Positions 1 through 8,887 are shown, numbered from the stretch's first letter. The stretch: 16,688 nucleotides of DNA from Deltaproteobacteria bacterium (GCA_031267005.1 JAIRZX010000111.1:1-16688), one strand, 5' to 3'. The notes: generated by a model not told the origin, from the letters alone. Numbers and translations: made by a program.

Positions 1-219
1 CCAGACCCACTTCCCTCCAGCCCTCCAAACAAAGCTAGTTCATTCTAGCCCCCTCCATTCTAAACCTCTTGCCAAGGCTTCCCTCCATAAACGGATACAA
101 AGTCACCAAGTAATGTTACTTAACTCTGTGGGAATCAATCAATCAGGCAATTTAATTAAAAAATATTAATTATAATCCTTTTGTGCAAGCTTGAGATGAA
201 TTTACGAGCCTTTGCCATA
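1..219. other. Left flank of decayed insertion element, no gene
   Basis: No coding region is visible. The first ~115 bases are pyrimidine-rich on this strand and repeat a ccctcca-like word four times, then composition turns strongly AT-rich from about 150. The left end of the transposase remnant should lie here, but I could not find a terminal inverted repeat matching the sequence on the other side of the element. Confidence 0.4.
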
Positions 220-1947
220 TTAATTATTAACCTTTTGATCGAATGAATATTTATATATGTTGTATTTATCAAAATATCTTTTTGCCATATCTGACATCTT
301 TGATAGTGTATAAGTTTTTATAATTTTTTTATTCTTTACATAGTAATTGATAACCTGTCGGCAATCTGCTAAGTTAGACAACATAGCATCTAGACTTACG
401 CTGTATCCCATCCTTGAAAATTCAATGTTTAATACGCTGGAAAGAGTCAACGCCAATACACAATAGAAACCATGGACAATAATATTATTATCTGTAAAGT
501 GTCTTATTGGTGTAAATGAGAAATACTTCTCGTCTTTCATTTGCTTAAAGCATGATTCAACATGGTACTGTGCCCTGCAAGCAGAGACGATTTGTTCGTT
601 AGTCCAGTTATTCCTGCTTGTAAACAAAACAGTTTTCCCCAACAAACAATTTTTCAAATGGTTATATTTTTCCTCATTTATTGTGTATGAAATATAAATA
701 TTGTTCCCTTCTTTATAAATATTATAATCAAATATTTCTTTCATATATTCTCTAGAAAGAATAGAATTAGCTTTTGAATTAAGTGAATCTACAGTATAGG
801 GAACACCTCTACTGGTGTTTCCAGCATTTCTATTTTTCAATTTCGCCATTAATTCGGTAAAATCTGTTTTGCATTTTTCTATATTGAGTTCAATGCTCCT
901 AATTTGAGTTCTATAAAGTTCAGGATTATCTGTAACAACTACTGTTAATGTTCTGCCATACTCTTCTTTTGTCGTTCGAAAAGCTTTAGTATCTCCAAAG
1001 ATGCTTCCCTGACGGGGTGTATATTCTATATTACAATTATCAAGAATCTGTTTGCATTGATTGTTTTTAAACCGCCAACAAAATGAAATGCAAAAAGAAT
1101 CATTTTTTAATAATTCATGAAAATTTGAAGCAGAATTACTTCCGCGATCAAAAACCAAAGTGATATCTGGATTTAAATTCAAGTTGTTGCATCTAGCTTT
1201 AAGCAAATGTATTGTTTCAGAAAATCTTTTTGCATCATTGGTATTGCCGGGATAAATTTCATAAAATAAAGGGATATTATAATCTGGAGAAACCATTAAT
1301 GATAAACCAATAATTCTTAAATCAGCTCTATGTTCTTTGCTCTTACCCCTCTTTACGAGTAACGATGGATTATCAGAATCGAAATAAGTAATAAAATTTT
1401 GTACTGCCAAACAAGAGGCAGTCTGTGCTAATAATATAAGTATTAATAATCCTTCTTGTGGTTTCATCCTCGATCAAGCGTATGTTATGGGGGGTTACAA
1501 GCGACATATTGTTCCAAAATCCTTGGCTAGACAGACTCCTCTCGTTAGCTAACGGGAAAGACTTATACAATACAGTCTTGTCAAACCAGTTTTCGAAGAA
1601 AGCTCTCTTGCTGACAGGTGCAACGGCACGATTGATTGCAGCAAGAATTAAGAGAATCTCCGACAGGCAACCCTTGATCCCCCTTTCCAATAACGTCGTC
1701 TATGATTTTGCGAATTCCAAGCCTTTCAGAAACATCTAAAAGGGCACTGGCAGCTCCAAACTCCAATACATCACAACTGGTGTGTGTTTCTACTCCTTCT
1801 GCATTCAGAAGATGGTTGCCTTCGATAATCTTATCGATACTCCCAAGGTAGACTTGGCGGACAATCCTTGGCTTGCCATCGACTCTGGCTGAATCGACCA
1901 TAGTAGTACTTGTTCCCCTTAATGAGTTTGGCTACCAAGGACGTCAT
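220..1947 (-). pseudogene. Decayed IS4/IS1634-like DDE transposase, three frame breaks
   Basis: Three frames must be joined to read one transposase. It begins with ATG at 1947 behind a GGGAGG ribosome site and reads MTSLVAKLIKGNKYYY. The frame breaks at about 1899-1903, then reads MVDSARVDGKPRIVRQVYLG. It breaks again at about 1647-1652 (CTTAATTCTT on the coding strand) and at the AAAATTTT run at 1393-1400, where STKF joins ITYFDSDNPS. The C-terminal 415-codon segment keeps VFDRG (second catalytic Asp) and YHVESCFKQMK (catalytic Glu in the IS4-type E-x6-K context). The first Asp, expected in a LLYDTTNF-like motif, is Gly (LLFGSTKF). Base use is AT-rich, unlike the GC-rich genes to the right. 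The element is therefore almost certainly inactive. Family assignment comes from these motifs; the exact IS group is uncertain. Assembly indels could explain the frame breaks but not the D-to-G change. Confidence 0.85.
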
Positions 1948-2387
1948 AAAATCAAAACCTCCCACGAATTATCAGGTAATACAGTGCAGGAATTATAGTG
2001 ATTTGTTGCACTAATATTAAGAGCTTTGTGCTCAATATAATTAGGTAATACATAAAGAGAGGACTAAGTGATTGATTTTATTGGATTTTTTGCTTTCTGG
2101 CTTTTATAACTGCGAAAGTCGGGCTAGGTTTCTCTAAAAGCGTCGCTTTCCTTCAAACAGTCGAAGATTTTTAATTAATGATGTTTGTACTCAGCTTGTT
2201 TGATTAACAATAATTACAATGAAAAATACGGCCAGGAATGCAGGCTAAATATTTTTGTGGCGTTTGCTTTGGAATTATGTTTCGCTAATCGCTTCAGAAA
2301 CAGTTTAGATTTAGAGAACGGGATTATAATAGTTATTTTGATGGATGTTTTTTATTTCCAGCCGGCTACAAGATGGTTTTAAAGTTG
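1948..2387. other. AT-rich region without a convincing gene
   Basis: This stretch separates the transposase start from the small membrane ORF. It holds two copies of aggtaataca (1974-1983 and 2043-2052) and a 6-bp inverted repeat, agtgca/tgcact (1983-1988 and 2007-2012), which may belong to the transposase promoter or element end. Short open frames here, including one of about 65 codons on the plus strand at 2185-2382, show no recognisable protein features. Confidence 0.4.
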
Positions 2388-2549
2388 TTATGCAAAAATT
2401 TGAGATATTATTATAATAACGTGCCCTAAAACCGCAGTAAAAAATATAGGTGATAAGCCGTATGCGCCGCCATTGAGTGCAATTATACTCCCGAATACGG
2501 CAAACAGGCTGCCAAATAAATATATTTGGAATAATCCGTGGTTATCCAT
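2388..2549 (-). CDS. Small two-helix membrane protein, unknown function
   Basis: This 53-residue ORF starts at ATG 2549, 10 bases after the stop of the broken gene upstream. A longer TTG start at 2597 is possible but would overlap that gene. The protein is almost entirely hydrophobic, with helices at about residues 6-25 (LFQIYLFGSLFAVFGSIIAL) and 31-53 (GLSPIFFTAVLGHVIIIISQ), separated by NGGAY. No strong ribosome site is visible. It may be the intact partner or the displaced C-terminal part of the preceding AT-rich gene. I do not recognise the family. It could also be a chance hydrophobic frame in AT-rich DNA. Confidence 0.4.
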   Translation of the reverse strand: MDNHGLFQIYLFGSLFAVFGSIIALNGGAYGLSPIFFTAVLGHVIIIISQIFA

Positions 2550-2559
2550 TCTTAACGCT

Positions 2560-3117
2560 TCAAAGTCTTGTAATAGAATGTGGCAATTTTTTTTCAAGGT
2601 TCTTCTTTGTTTTCAATTCATATTTTATGGAGATAGTACAGACATCTTTCTTTGTTATACAGACATAATTCCGAAAAAAGTTCTGCCATGCCGAGCAGGC
2701 CTTTTCTTCAGTCGGAATTTCTTCAACGATATCCAGCGATGGTTAGGTTTGATCTTATTGCCCTTTTAGAGATGATTTCTCCAATAACCAATTTAATATT
2801 CGATTTTATTGCTTCTCTGGGAACTGCCGGATTCACGTAGACGCGATTGCCCCTGGTCGGAACCGAAACCTGGCCCCAAGACCAATTTCCCGCGTGGCTG
2901 GCTGCAACAAGCTCCCACTGTTCACTTTTGGCGTAACCTGTCCAGAACAATTTTATGAAATCATTTCCCTCGTTTCTAAAGCCAATAATTTTGGGCCGTC
3001 CTCCTTCGTATTTAACGATTTCTGCATCGTTCCTTCGATAATATCCGATATTTTGCTGTGTTTCTCCCGGAAACTCAAGGCGCGATAATAGAGTTCTTTA
3101 CAGGCCAATATTTCCAT
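2560..3117 (-). pseudogene. Frameshifted AT-rich gene of unknown function
   Basis: Three frames join into one protein-like reading of roughly 185 codons. ATG at 3117 gives MEILACKEL, then a one-base slip near 3090 leads to LSRLEFPGETQQNIGYYRRN and a long open segment. That segment includes FRNEGNDFIKLFWTGYAKSE and NWSWGQVSVPTRGNRVYVNP. A second slip near 2735 leads from SNLTIA into LDIVEEIPTEEKACSAWQNF, and a Lys-rich C-terminus stops at 2560. The long central segment has no usable start of its own, which favours a broken gene over an independent ORF. The Trp- and Asn-rich central part looks like an ordinary folded soluble protein. I do not recognise the family. The small membrane ORF lies directly downstream. 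Sequencing indels are an alternative to true decay. Confidence 0.5.
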
Positions 3118-3740
3118 GTTTCTCTAGGTTCTTCGAAAGCGGGAATGAGAAACGGGCCGAATGCCATCCCTGAAAATGAATAAAAAAACTTATTGAGTTT
3201 TAAATAAGCAAGCCCGCTTGGCTCAGAACGGTTTTACAATATAAACCAATTTGCAACGGAGAGAGCTGAGTATAACAGGCTATCAGGCATTGTTAGGATC
3301 CGGTTCGAAGAATAACCCGACCCTACTCTTGAGCGGCCGAATTCCTGAAAAGCGCTCGCCAAATGTTTTAGTGAACGCGGCGCAGTTACTCAGTCCTGCC
3401 AGCATACCGCCACGGTGAGGAACAATAGTTGAAACGGTATATTCCGGACTGGCATATACGGGCCGGCAGCGTCACCTGCTCCGCCACGGGAAGTTTATCC
3501 GAACGCGACAAGGCCAGAATGGACTCCCTGGAAAAGCGGCGCCCGAAGACGCTACCCAGTGGCTCTCAAAGACCAGGCGACAGAGACGTGGGCGCATGGA
3601 GACATAGCAGAGACAATACAGCAGCCTTACATCATTAAAATCGCTTAGCGATGCCTAGGAGATACCCAAAACCGAAGTTTCCGGCTGACAATCATGCCGC
3701 CGCCGACGGACCCGGGCAAGGGTTTCACGCACTGACCCTT
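3118..3740. other. Intergenic stretch, nothing recognisable
   Basis: Composition shifts here from AT-rich to GC-rich. A plus-strand frame of about 70 codons (3429-3638, TTG start) has no recognisable motif, and no hairpin with a T-run was found below the AAA-like gene that ends at 3741. It probably holds degraded sequence. Confidence 0.4.
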
Positions 3741-5444
3741 TTAAGACTCGTCTGCCCTCGAAAGCGGCCTGAACATCAGGGGATGGCCCGAGTCAGCGGA
3801 GCATCCGGCCGTTTCCCAGGCCCCGGCGGAGAAGACAAAGAGCCTTCTCGCCTCCCAGGACGGCGCCGCCTGTCCCGGTACCGAACGCTCCTCGGCCTCC
3901 CCGCCTTCGCGGACCTCGCGCACTGCCGCGTCCATGGCCTCCTGCAGGAGACGCCTCGCGGCGCCCTCACCGCTTCCGTCGGCGCCGGGTATGTGGCGGA
4001 GCATCACCTGGACGCGGCGGTTTCCGGAAACCCTCAACGCCCCGGAGGCCCAGCCGGACGCGGCTCCGGAAAACCGGGCCCTTCCCCCGTCACGCTCGCC
4101 GGCCGCTCCCTCGAAGCCGGCCAGCCTCAGCAGTAGACAGTACAGCGAGCCGCGCCCCTCCGGACGACCTGCCAAAGCCTCCCGCGAATCAGCGAGAAGG
4201 CCCGCCAAGGCCGCCGCAGCGCCTTCGGCGCGGCCCTCGCCCGCCTCGCGGCGGAAGAGGCGGACGTGGGCCCTCAAGGCGGCGTGGTCGAGTCCCGTAA
4301 GCGCGGCCAAGGCCAGCATCCTGAACCCCCCCTCCGCGTCGCGGTCCGGGAAGCCCAGGCTGTACTCGGGTACGCCGTCCCGTTCGCGCTTGCCGGAAAG
4401 CGACAGGGCCCCAGCCTGGAACATGAGGGGCGCCAAAGGCGGGCGGGCCGGATCGACCAAGCAGAGCATCCCCCGGGTGTAAGTCAGATCCGCGCCGGGG
4501 GGAACCTCCGAGGCCGCCTCGCGCCAGAGAGCCTCGGGTATCAAATCCGGTGGGCGATCTTCCAAGAAATGCCAAGAATTCTCGGAGGTTTCGAGAAAGG
4601 CGATTACCGCGGCGGGGCAAGCCACCCTGGTCTCGGCGTCCCAGGAGTAGCCTCCGTACCAGCGCAGGATCTCGGCCCTCAGATCCCCCGCCCCCGCCTT
4701 GGACGGAAGGGCGCCGTCAGCCCTCCTCAGCTCGGTCGCCTCCGCCAGGGAATCCCTGAAGACGCGGTCGATCTCCTCGGGAGTAAACCCGCAGCATCCC
4801 GCCTGCCTGGACCCCACGGAAACGTCCTTCAGGAACCCCTCCGGCCCGGTAATGCCCTTGAAGCAGAAGCCGGAAGCGGCGAAGACGAAGCGGAGACGCG
4901 GTCCTTGGGAGGCCAGCGCCTCCCAGAAGCCGCCAAGCGCTTCCAGCGTAGCCTTCATGGCCGCAGGATCGCCCAGGCGCCTCTCCAAGGGTCTCGAGGC
5001 GTTGTCCACCAAAACGACCGGCCGCCTCTGGTGCTTCGCGTACAAGGCGTCCACCAGCCATGAGACTAGGGAGCCGGGGGCGGTGCCCTTTACCTGGAGG
5101 CCTTCCTTAAGCCCTATCCTTTTCAGTTCCCAGCTCAGGTCCTCTCCGGCGGACCCGGGGCTCCCGGAGCCCAACCGGGCGAAGTCAAGCGCTATGACGG
5201 GACGCTTCGCGAAGTCCCATCCGGCGCCTCCAAGGTACAACCCCTTGAACAGATCCGCCCTCCCCTGAAAAAGGGCCTTGAGCGAGCTTATGAACAAGGT
5301 TTTGCCGAACGCCCGGGGCCTGGTGAGCCTGAAGGCGCGGCCGTCCATGAGGAGCCTGTGCAAGTGCTCCGTCTTGTCGGCGTAGCTTAAGCCCTCCTCC
5401 CTTATCTCGCGGAAGCTCTGGAGGCTTGCGGGGTGTCGGCTCAT
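3741..5444 (-). CDS. AAA-ATPase-like protein with degenerate PD-(D/E)XK nuclease region
   Basis: This 567-residue protein matches the AAA-ATPase-like plus DUF1703 nuclease architecture, a large and often multicopy family of unclear role. The N-terminal signature is present: SLQSFREIREEGLSYADKT (8-25), then a Walker A variant RPRAFGKTL (42-50). The Walker B region reads PVVLVDNASRP (142-152), where the family usually has DEYD, so the Glu is Asn148. The FVFAASG...KGIT (187-199) and WYGGYSWDAETRV (262-274) landmarks are kept. In the C-terminal nuclease region the expected GR-x-D and ExK residues read GRAR (454-457) and MLR (481-483), so cleavage activity is unlikely. The ATG start fits the family N-terminus, although no close ribosome site is visible. 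It may be a drifting copy that keeps nucleotide or protein binding. Confidence 0.85.
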   Translation of the reverse strand: MSRHPASLQSFREIREEGLSYADKTEHLHRLLMDGRAFRLTRPRAFGKTLFISSLKALFQGRADLFKGLYLGGAGWDFAKRPVIALDFARLGSGSPGSAGEDLSWELKRIGLKEGLQVKGTAPGSLVSWLVDALYAKHQRRPVVLVDNASRPLERRLGDPAAMKATLEALGGFWEALASQGPRLRFVFAASGFCFKGITGPEGFLKDVSVGSRQAGCCGFTPEEIDRVFRDSLAEATELRRADGALPSKAGAGDLRAEILRWYGGYSWDAETRVACPAAVIAFLETSENSWHFLEDRPPDLIPEALWREAASEVPPGADLTYTRGMLCLVDPARPPLAPLMFQAGALSLSGKRERDGVPEYSLGFPDRDAEGGFRMLALAALTGLDHAALRAHVRLFRREAGEGRAEGAAAALAGLLADSREALAGRPEGRGSLYCLLLRLAGFEGAAGERDGGRARFSGAASGWASGALRVSGNRRVQVMLRHIPGADGSGEGAARRLLQEAMDAAVREVREGGEAEERSVPGQAAPSWEARRLFVFSAGAWETAGCSADSGHPLMFRPLSRADES

Positions 5445-5771
5445 CGGTTGTCTTGGTTGTCCTCGGGTCTCTGTTTGGTGGTGGTGGGGGGGGGGAAGCT
5501 CGGCGGTCCTGGAGGTGAGTCAGCGGTCCTGGAGGTCCTGGAGGTCCTGGAAGTCCTGGAAGTCCTGGAAGTCCTGGAAGTCCTGGAAGTCCTGGAAGTC
5601 CTGGAAATGAATTCGGCGGTCCTGGATGCGGGTTCGGCTGTCCTGGGGGTTGGGAGTTCGTCCTTCCGTGAAGAGAGGCCGAGTTTAAGGGATAAAGACG
5701 AAGCGGAACCGACCGAAGCGGGCGGGCCGTGTACAGGGCGGTTGGGAGCGGGAAGCCGGCTTCACGCCTTG
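5445..5771. other. Spacer between MCP and AAA-like genes
   Basis: This spacer contains the 9-bp tandem repeat, a poly-G tract near 5487-5495 and a perfect palindrome gaagccggcttc at 5752-5763 just below the MCP stop. No promoter with both boxes was found for the AAA-like gene. Both strands stay open across the repeat because its unit is three codons long. Neither reading has features of a real protein. Confidence 0.5.
5506..5606. repeat. 9-bp tandem repeat (gtcctggaa/g)
   Basis: Nine back-to-back units run from 5526 to 5606: three or fewer end in g and the rest read gtcctggaa. A separated unit lies at 5506-5514, and shorter matches (gtcctgga, gtcctggg) occur near 5619 and 5640. The later units are identical, which points to recent slippage or expansion. 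The array ends about 80 bases upstream of the AAA-like start codon, so copy number could alter promoter or leader spacing. Confidence 0.9.
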
Positions 5772-7559
5772 TTAGAAGTCGTCGTCCATAGGAATGGCCT
5801 CATTCAGATCTTTGGAGGGGGCGGTCTTGAAAACAGGCCTCGGGGCATCGGGCGGCCCCTTAAGCTTGTCCAAATCCATCGCCTTCCGGGCCGGAAGCTC
5901 CGCCTCGGTAGCGGCGGAACTGACGGAAGGGGGGGCTGGAGCTGACGCCCGCAGAGCTGAACCGGGCCCGGAAATCCGGTTAGGAAGGGCTCCGAGGCGG
6001 CGGACACGGGGGGAAGGCGCCCCGGAACCCTGTAATATGGTGGAGACCTTGGTTACAGCGGAGGCCAGGACACCCGCCTGACGGTTCAAGTCCGTAGAGA
6101 TGTTCTCGGCCTCGGCCGCCTCCAGGGAGTTCTCCTGGGTCACCTTGTCCATCAGCGCTATGGACTGGTGGAGATCCTGGATGTCGCGGGTCTGGCTTCG
6201 GCTGGCGAGGGCGATGCTCTCGACGATTCCCTTCACCTGGTCGCTGGTCTCGACCAGCCGCACGAAACTCTCCTTCGCCTTTTCCACCAAAAGCGCCCCG
6301 CCGTTTATTCGCTCGATGCTAGAGGCTAACATGGAGGTGGTACTGGCCGCTGCGTCGCGGCTCTTGTTGGCCAGGTTCCTGACCTCGTCCGCGACGACAG
6401 CGAAACCCAATCCCGCCTCCCCGGCCCGGGCCGCCTCGACAGCGGCGTTCAGCGCGAGGATATTGGTCTGGAAGGCTATCTCTTCAACGCTCTTGATGAT
6501 CTGGCTGGACGCCTGGCCCGAGCCCTTGATCTCTTCCATGGCCTTGGCGATGTCCAGCATGTAGAGGTTGGCTTCCTCCACGAAGTTCTTCACCTCCGAT
6601 ACGTGCTCCTTGGCCTCGTCCGAGTGGCCCGCGTTCCGTTTTGCCATGGAGAGCAGGGTTTCCAGGGAACTTATGGCGTTCAAGACGGCCTGGGTGTTGT
6701 CCGACGCTCCTTTGGCTATCTGCCCGCTCGAACGGGACAGGAGCTTCGCCGTGCAAGTCACCTCTCCAGCGCATCGGTTCAAGCCGCCAAGCACTCGGGA
6801 GAGCGGCTTTATGGACGAACGTCTCAGGAGCATCACCGAAACAGCGCAGATGGCGACAAGCCCAACCACCCCCAAAACGAGATGCACGGCTATCTGGCCC
6901 GCAGTCCCGGAGAACCGGGCCCGGGAGACCATGTCCCTGGAACCTTGATATATAGAAAGGGCGGTCTCTTTTTTGAGCTTTTCCGCCTCAAGGAAGGCCC
7001 TGGAGGACTCAGCGAGCTTGTCGCCTGTCTCCAGGAAGGCCGAAAGAAACGGACGAGTCTCCAAGGAGGAATTTGCCCCAGCTGAGGCAAGCTCTGCCAG
7101 CCCGCTCGACAAACCGTCCGGAGCCAGCTGGGCCGCGGAAAGCATCGAGTCCGAAACCCGCCTGGCAAGCGGAGTATCCCCGGGGCCCAGCGCGGCGAGC
7201 AGATCTCCTCCCGCCCTGAAAAAAGCGGCCAGTTTCTCCGAACGGTCATTATTCTTTACGAGCGACCCGTCGGACTGGTCCTTAAGGCGGTTCGCCAAGC
7301 CGTTTATCTCAGAAATAGAGTCTGCCCAAGGAGACGATTCTGGGAAGAGGGAGGAGGACGTAAAAGTGGCCAGCGAAACCCCGGCCAACTCAGCCCCAGA
7401 AGCCGCTCCGAGGTGGAAGGCAACCGTAACTTCGCGGGCCCTCTCGAGCTCCGCCAGGTCCGCCTCGTCATCCAGGTGCCACAACACTGCCGCCATTAAT
7501 CCGAAGGCGCAAGCCAGCACTGCGGCGAACGAGAGGGTGATTTTGAGGCTGAGGTTCAG
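5772..7559 (-). CDS. Methyl-accepting chemotaxis protein
   Basis: This is a membrane chemoreceptor that would signal through CheA/CheW. Counting from GTG 7520, a sensor region of about 190 residues is followed by TM2 (about 208-232). A very short HAMP-like stub (SSIKPLSRVLGGL) leads into the cytoplasmic helices, with the conserved hairpin tip EEIAFQTNILALNAAVEAAR (346-365) and GFAVVADEVRNLA (372-384). GTG 7520 would cut into TM1. The frame is open upstream, and CTG 7559 adds LNLSLKITLSFAA, completing a normal TM1 with a GGGGGTGG ribosome site five bases ahead; I chose this start (595 residues). A Pro/Ala-rich linker ends in AIPMDDDF, a tail I recall from other deltaproteobacterial receptors and possibly a docking tether. 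No che genes are nearby, and the ligand is unknown. Confidence 0.93.
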   Translation of the reverse strand: MNLSLKITLSFAAVLACAFGLMAAVLWHLDDEADLAELERAREVTVAFHLGAASGAELAGVSLATFTSSSLFPESSPWADSISEINGLANRLKDQSDGSLVKNNDRSEKLAAFFRAGGDLLAALGPGDTPLARRVSDSMLSAAQLAPDGLSSGLAELASAGANSSLETRPFLSAFLETGDKLAESSRAFLEAEKLKKETALSIYQGSRDMVSRARFSGTAGQIAVHLVLGVVGLVAICAVSVMLLRRSSIKPLSRVLGGLNRCAGEVTCTAKLLSRSSGQIAKGASDNTQAVLNAISSLETLLSMAKRNAGHSDEAKEHVSEVKNFVEEANLYMLDIAKAMEEIKGSGQASSQIIKSVEEIAFQTNILALNAAVEAARAGEAGLGFAVVADEVRNLANKSRDAAASTTSMLASSIERINGGALLVEKAKESFVRLVETSDQVKGIVESIALASRSQTRDIQDLHQSIALMDKVTQENSLEAAEAENISTDLNRQAGVLASAVTKVSTILQGSGAPSPRVRRLGALPNRISGPGSALRASAPAPPSVSSAATEAELPARKAMDLDKLKGPPDAPRPVFKTAPSKDLNEAIPMDDDF

Positions 7560-7673
7560 TTTGCCACCCCCGGCCCCCCAGGAATCGGGAGGCGTTCATT
7601 ACTCGATGTAACTATGGCCGACGGGGCTGGATCAACGCTTGCCCTGAACCCCGTGTCCATATCGGGCCTTAAA

Positions 7674-7702
7674 ATACTATCCCCGCAAGACTCATAAGTC
7701 AA
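7674..7702 (-). promoter_or_regulatory. Sigma70-like promoter for the MCP gene
   Basis: On the minus strand, TTGACT (7702-7697) is separated by exactly 17 bases from TAGTAT (7679-7674). This leaves a leader of about 110 bases before the CTG start. It matches the -35 box at 5 of 6 positions and the -10 box at 4 of 6. No sigma28-type motility promoter was seen. Confidence 0.55.
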
Positions 7703-7999
7703 CGATATAAAATAAATTCGGTAGTTGTGCATACAATTCTATCACCGGGAATTCAAGGGAGTGGCAAAAAACTCCTAATATTGTTATGCGGCTCACGCCA
7801 AAAGCCAAGATACTGAAATCATTAGAGTAGCCCCCCTAACCAGGCGTAACGCAATCGTTAACGCTGCCCGCCTTAATAAATAGGAAAAAATTATTTAAAA
7901 TTCCAGATGCCATCGCGCTATCTCCATATTGAAGGAGTTGGGCGAGAAAAATACAACAAGGCCCTTCTGTTAATTTCTTTGGGGAACTAGACGCTAAAA

Positions 8000-8017
8000 A
8001 TCCAAACATGTTTGGAT
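8000..8017. repeat. Perfect 18-bp palindrome
   Basis: The sequence atccaaacatgtttggat is identical to its reverse complement. On the minus strand it is followed by a short T-run, so it could form a weak intrinsic-terminator-like hairpin (7-bp stem, CATG loop). It could equally be an operator for a dimeric regulator. No neighbouring gene explains it. Confidence 0.6.
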
Positions 8018-8120
8018 CCTGACTGTCTACAGGGCATGCGGGAACCAAGTGAACAAAATAATAGTTTAGGAAAGAGTTGCAGGTATCACTCAAATAATTC
8101 CGAATTTTTCGAAGAAAACC

Positions 8121-8148
8121 GAGTCTCGGGCCATGAGTCTCGGTCCAT
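8121..8148. repeat. 14-bp tandem duplication
   Basis: Two adjacent copies, gagtctcgggccat and gagtctcggtccat, differ at one base. It appears to be a small local duplication in non-coding DNA with no evident function. Confidence 0.7.
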
Positions 8149-8887
8149 CGCAACGAGCGATGGAGAGCCCCATATTTAATTATTAATATGAAAAATATCG
8201 GCTGGACCTGAACTTAATATTATCATTTACGCAAAGACGGCAATTTTTAACAGATGCTCCCCCATCAGAAATTATAATTTATAGTTAGGAGCTATCCCTC
8301 AGCAGGATATGTCTGCGCCGAACGGGTTATTCGTGGCAAGGGCTCCCCGGAGCCTCACGGCGTCCATGGCGAGCGGTTCCCGGAGCCTCCCGAAGGCGAT
8401 AGCGTGCCGCGAAGTGTCTCTGACTCACAATGAGCTGGGAGAATAGGCTGAATGGTCCGGTACATGACTCCACCGCAAACAACAAAACCCTCCTCGTCGG
8501 GGCCGGAAACGATGCTTCGCAATATACTCCAACTCCTAATATTTCCTGTTCGGAATAGCCTCCGAATCATTCGCAAGTCTATTTCAAGCATTTTTTCGAC
8601 TTGCGGACGAAATGAATTTATAGCGGATTATTCCAATAAAACAAACGATATATATGTGGACAAGTTATACAATACTGGAAGTTAGACTTAACTCATTAAT
8701 TTGACCAGATTTTTTTCTGTCTGACTGTTAGAAATGCGACAGCCGGGCAAGGTCTTACGAAACACCTGCGCAATCGCCTATTTAATCCAATAACTGAGCC
8801 GAACCAAACTTACGGATATGGATGTCTAAATTTTAAGGACTCAGAATCGATGGGCTACTACTAAAAGTCAGGTTAAAAAAGGAAATG

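Larger units (their letters stand above)
7703..8887. other. AT-rich gene desert, probably decayed sequence
   Basis: No convincing gene is found on either strand over about 1.2 kb. Minus-strand frames at 7836-8153 (105 codons) and 8355-8591 (78 codons, with SIVSGPDEEGFVVCGGVMYR) are open, but I cannot link them to a family. The length would fit the missing body of the transposase whose N-terminus lies at 8888-9113, but no DDE motif could be picked out. An 18-bp palindrome and a 14-bp tandem duplication are listed separately. Confidence 0.5.

Noticed and set aside
3290..3320. ggttcgaag resembling a tRNA T-arm
   Set aside because: No matching acceptor, D-arm or anticodon stem could be found around it.
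5752..5763. Palindrome gaagccggcttc below the MCP stop as a terminator
   Set aside because: It leaves no loop beyond the palindrome centre and no T-run follows.
5441..5764. Minus-strand frame ending in TGA that overlaps the ATG of the AAA-like gene, reading repeated Ser-Arg-Thr
   Set aside because: The 4-base overlap looks operon-like, but the frame has no ATG, GTG or TTG start after its upstream stop and is mostly repeat.
5433..5945. Plus-strand frame with a repeated Val-Leu-Glu stretch
   Set aside because: It is the translation of the 9-bp tandem repeat and overlaps the MCP tail on the other strand; it has no other protein-like features.
8655..8675. tgtggacaa and ttatacaat resembling DnaA boxes, and tgtggatga near 9101
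   Set aside because: Each has mismatches to the consensus, they are not clustered, and no replication gene is nearby.
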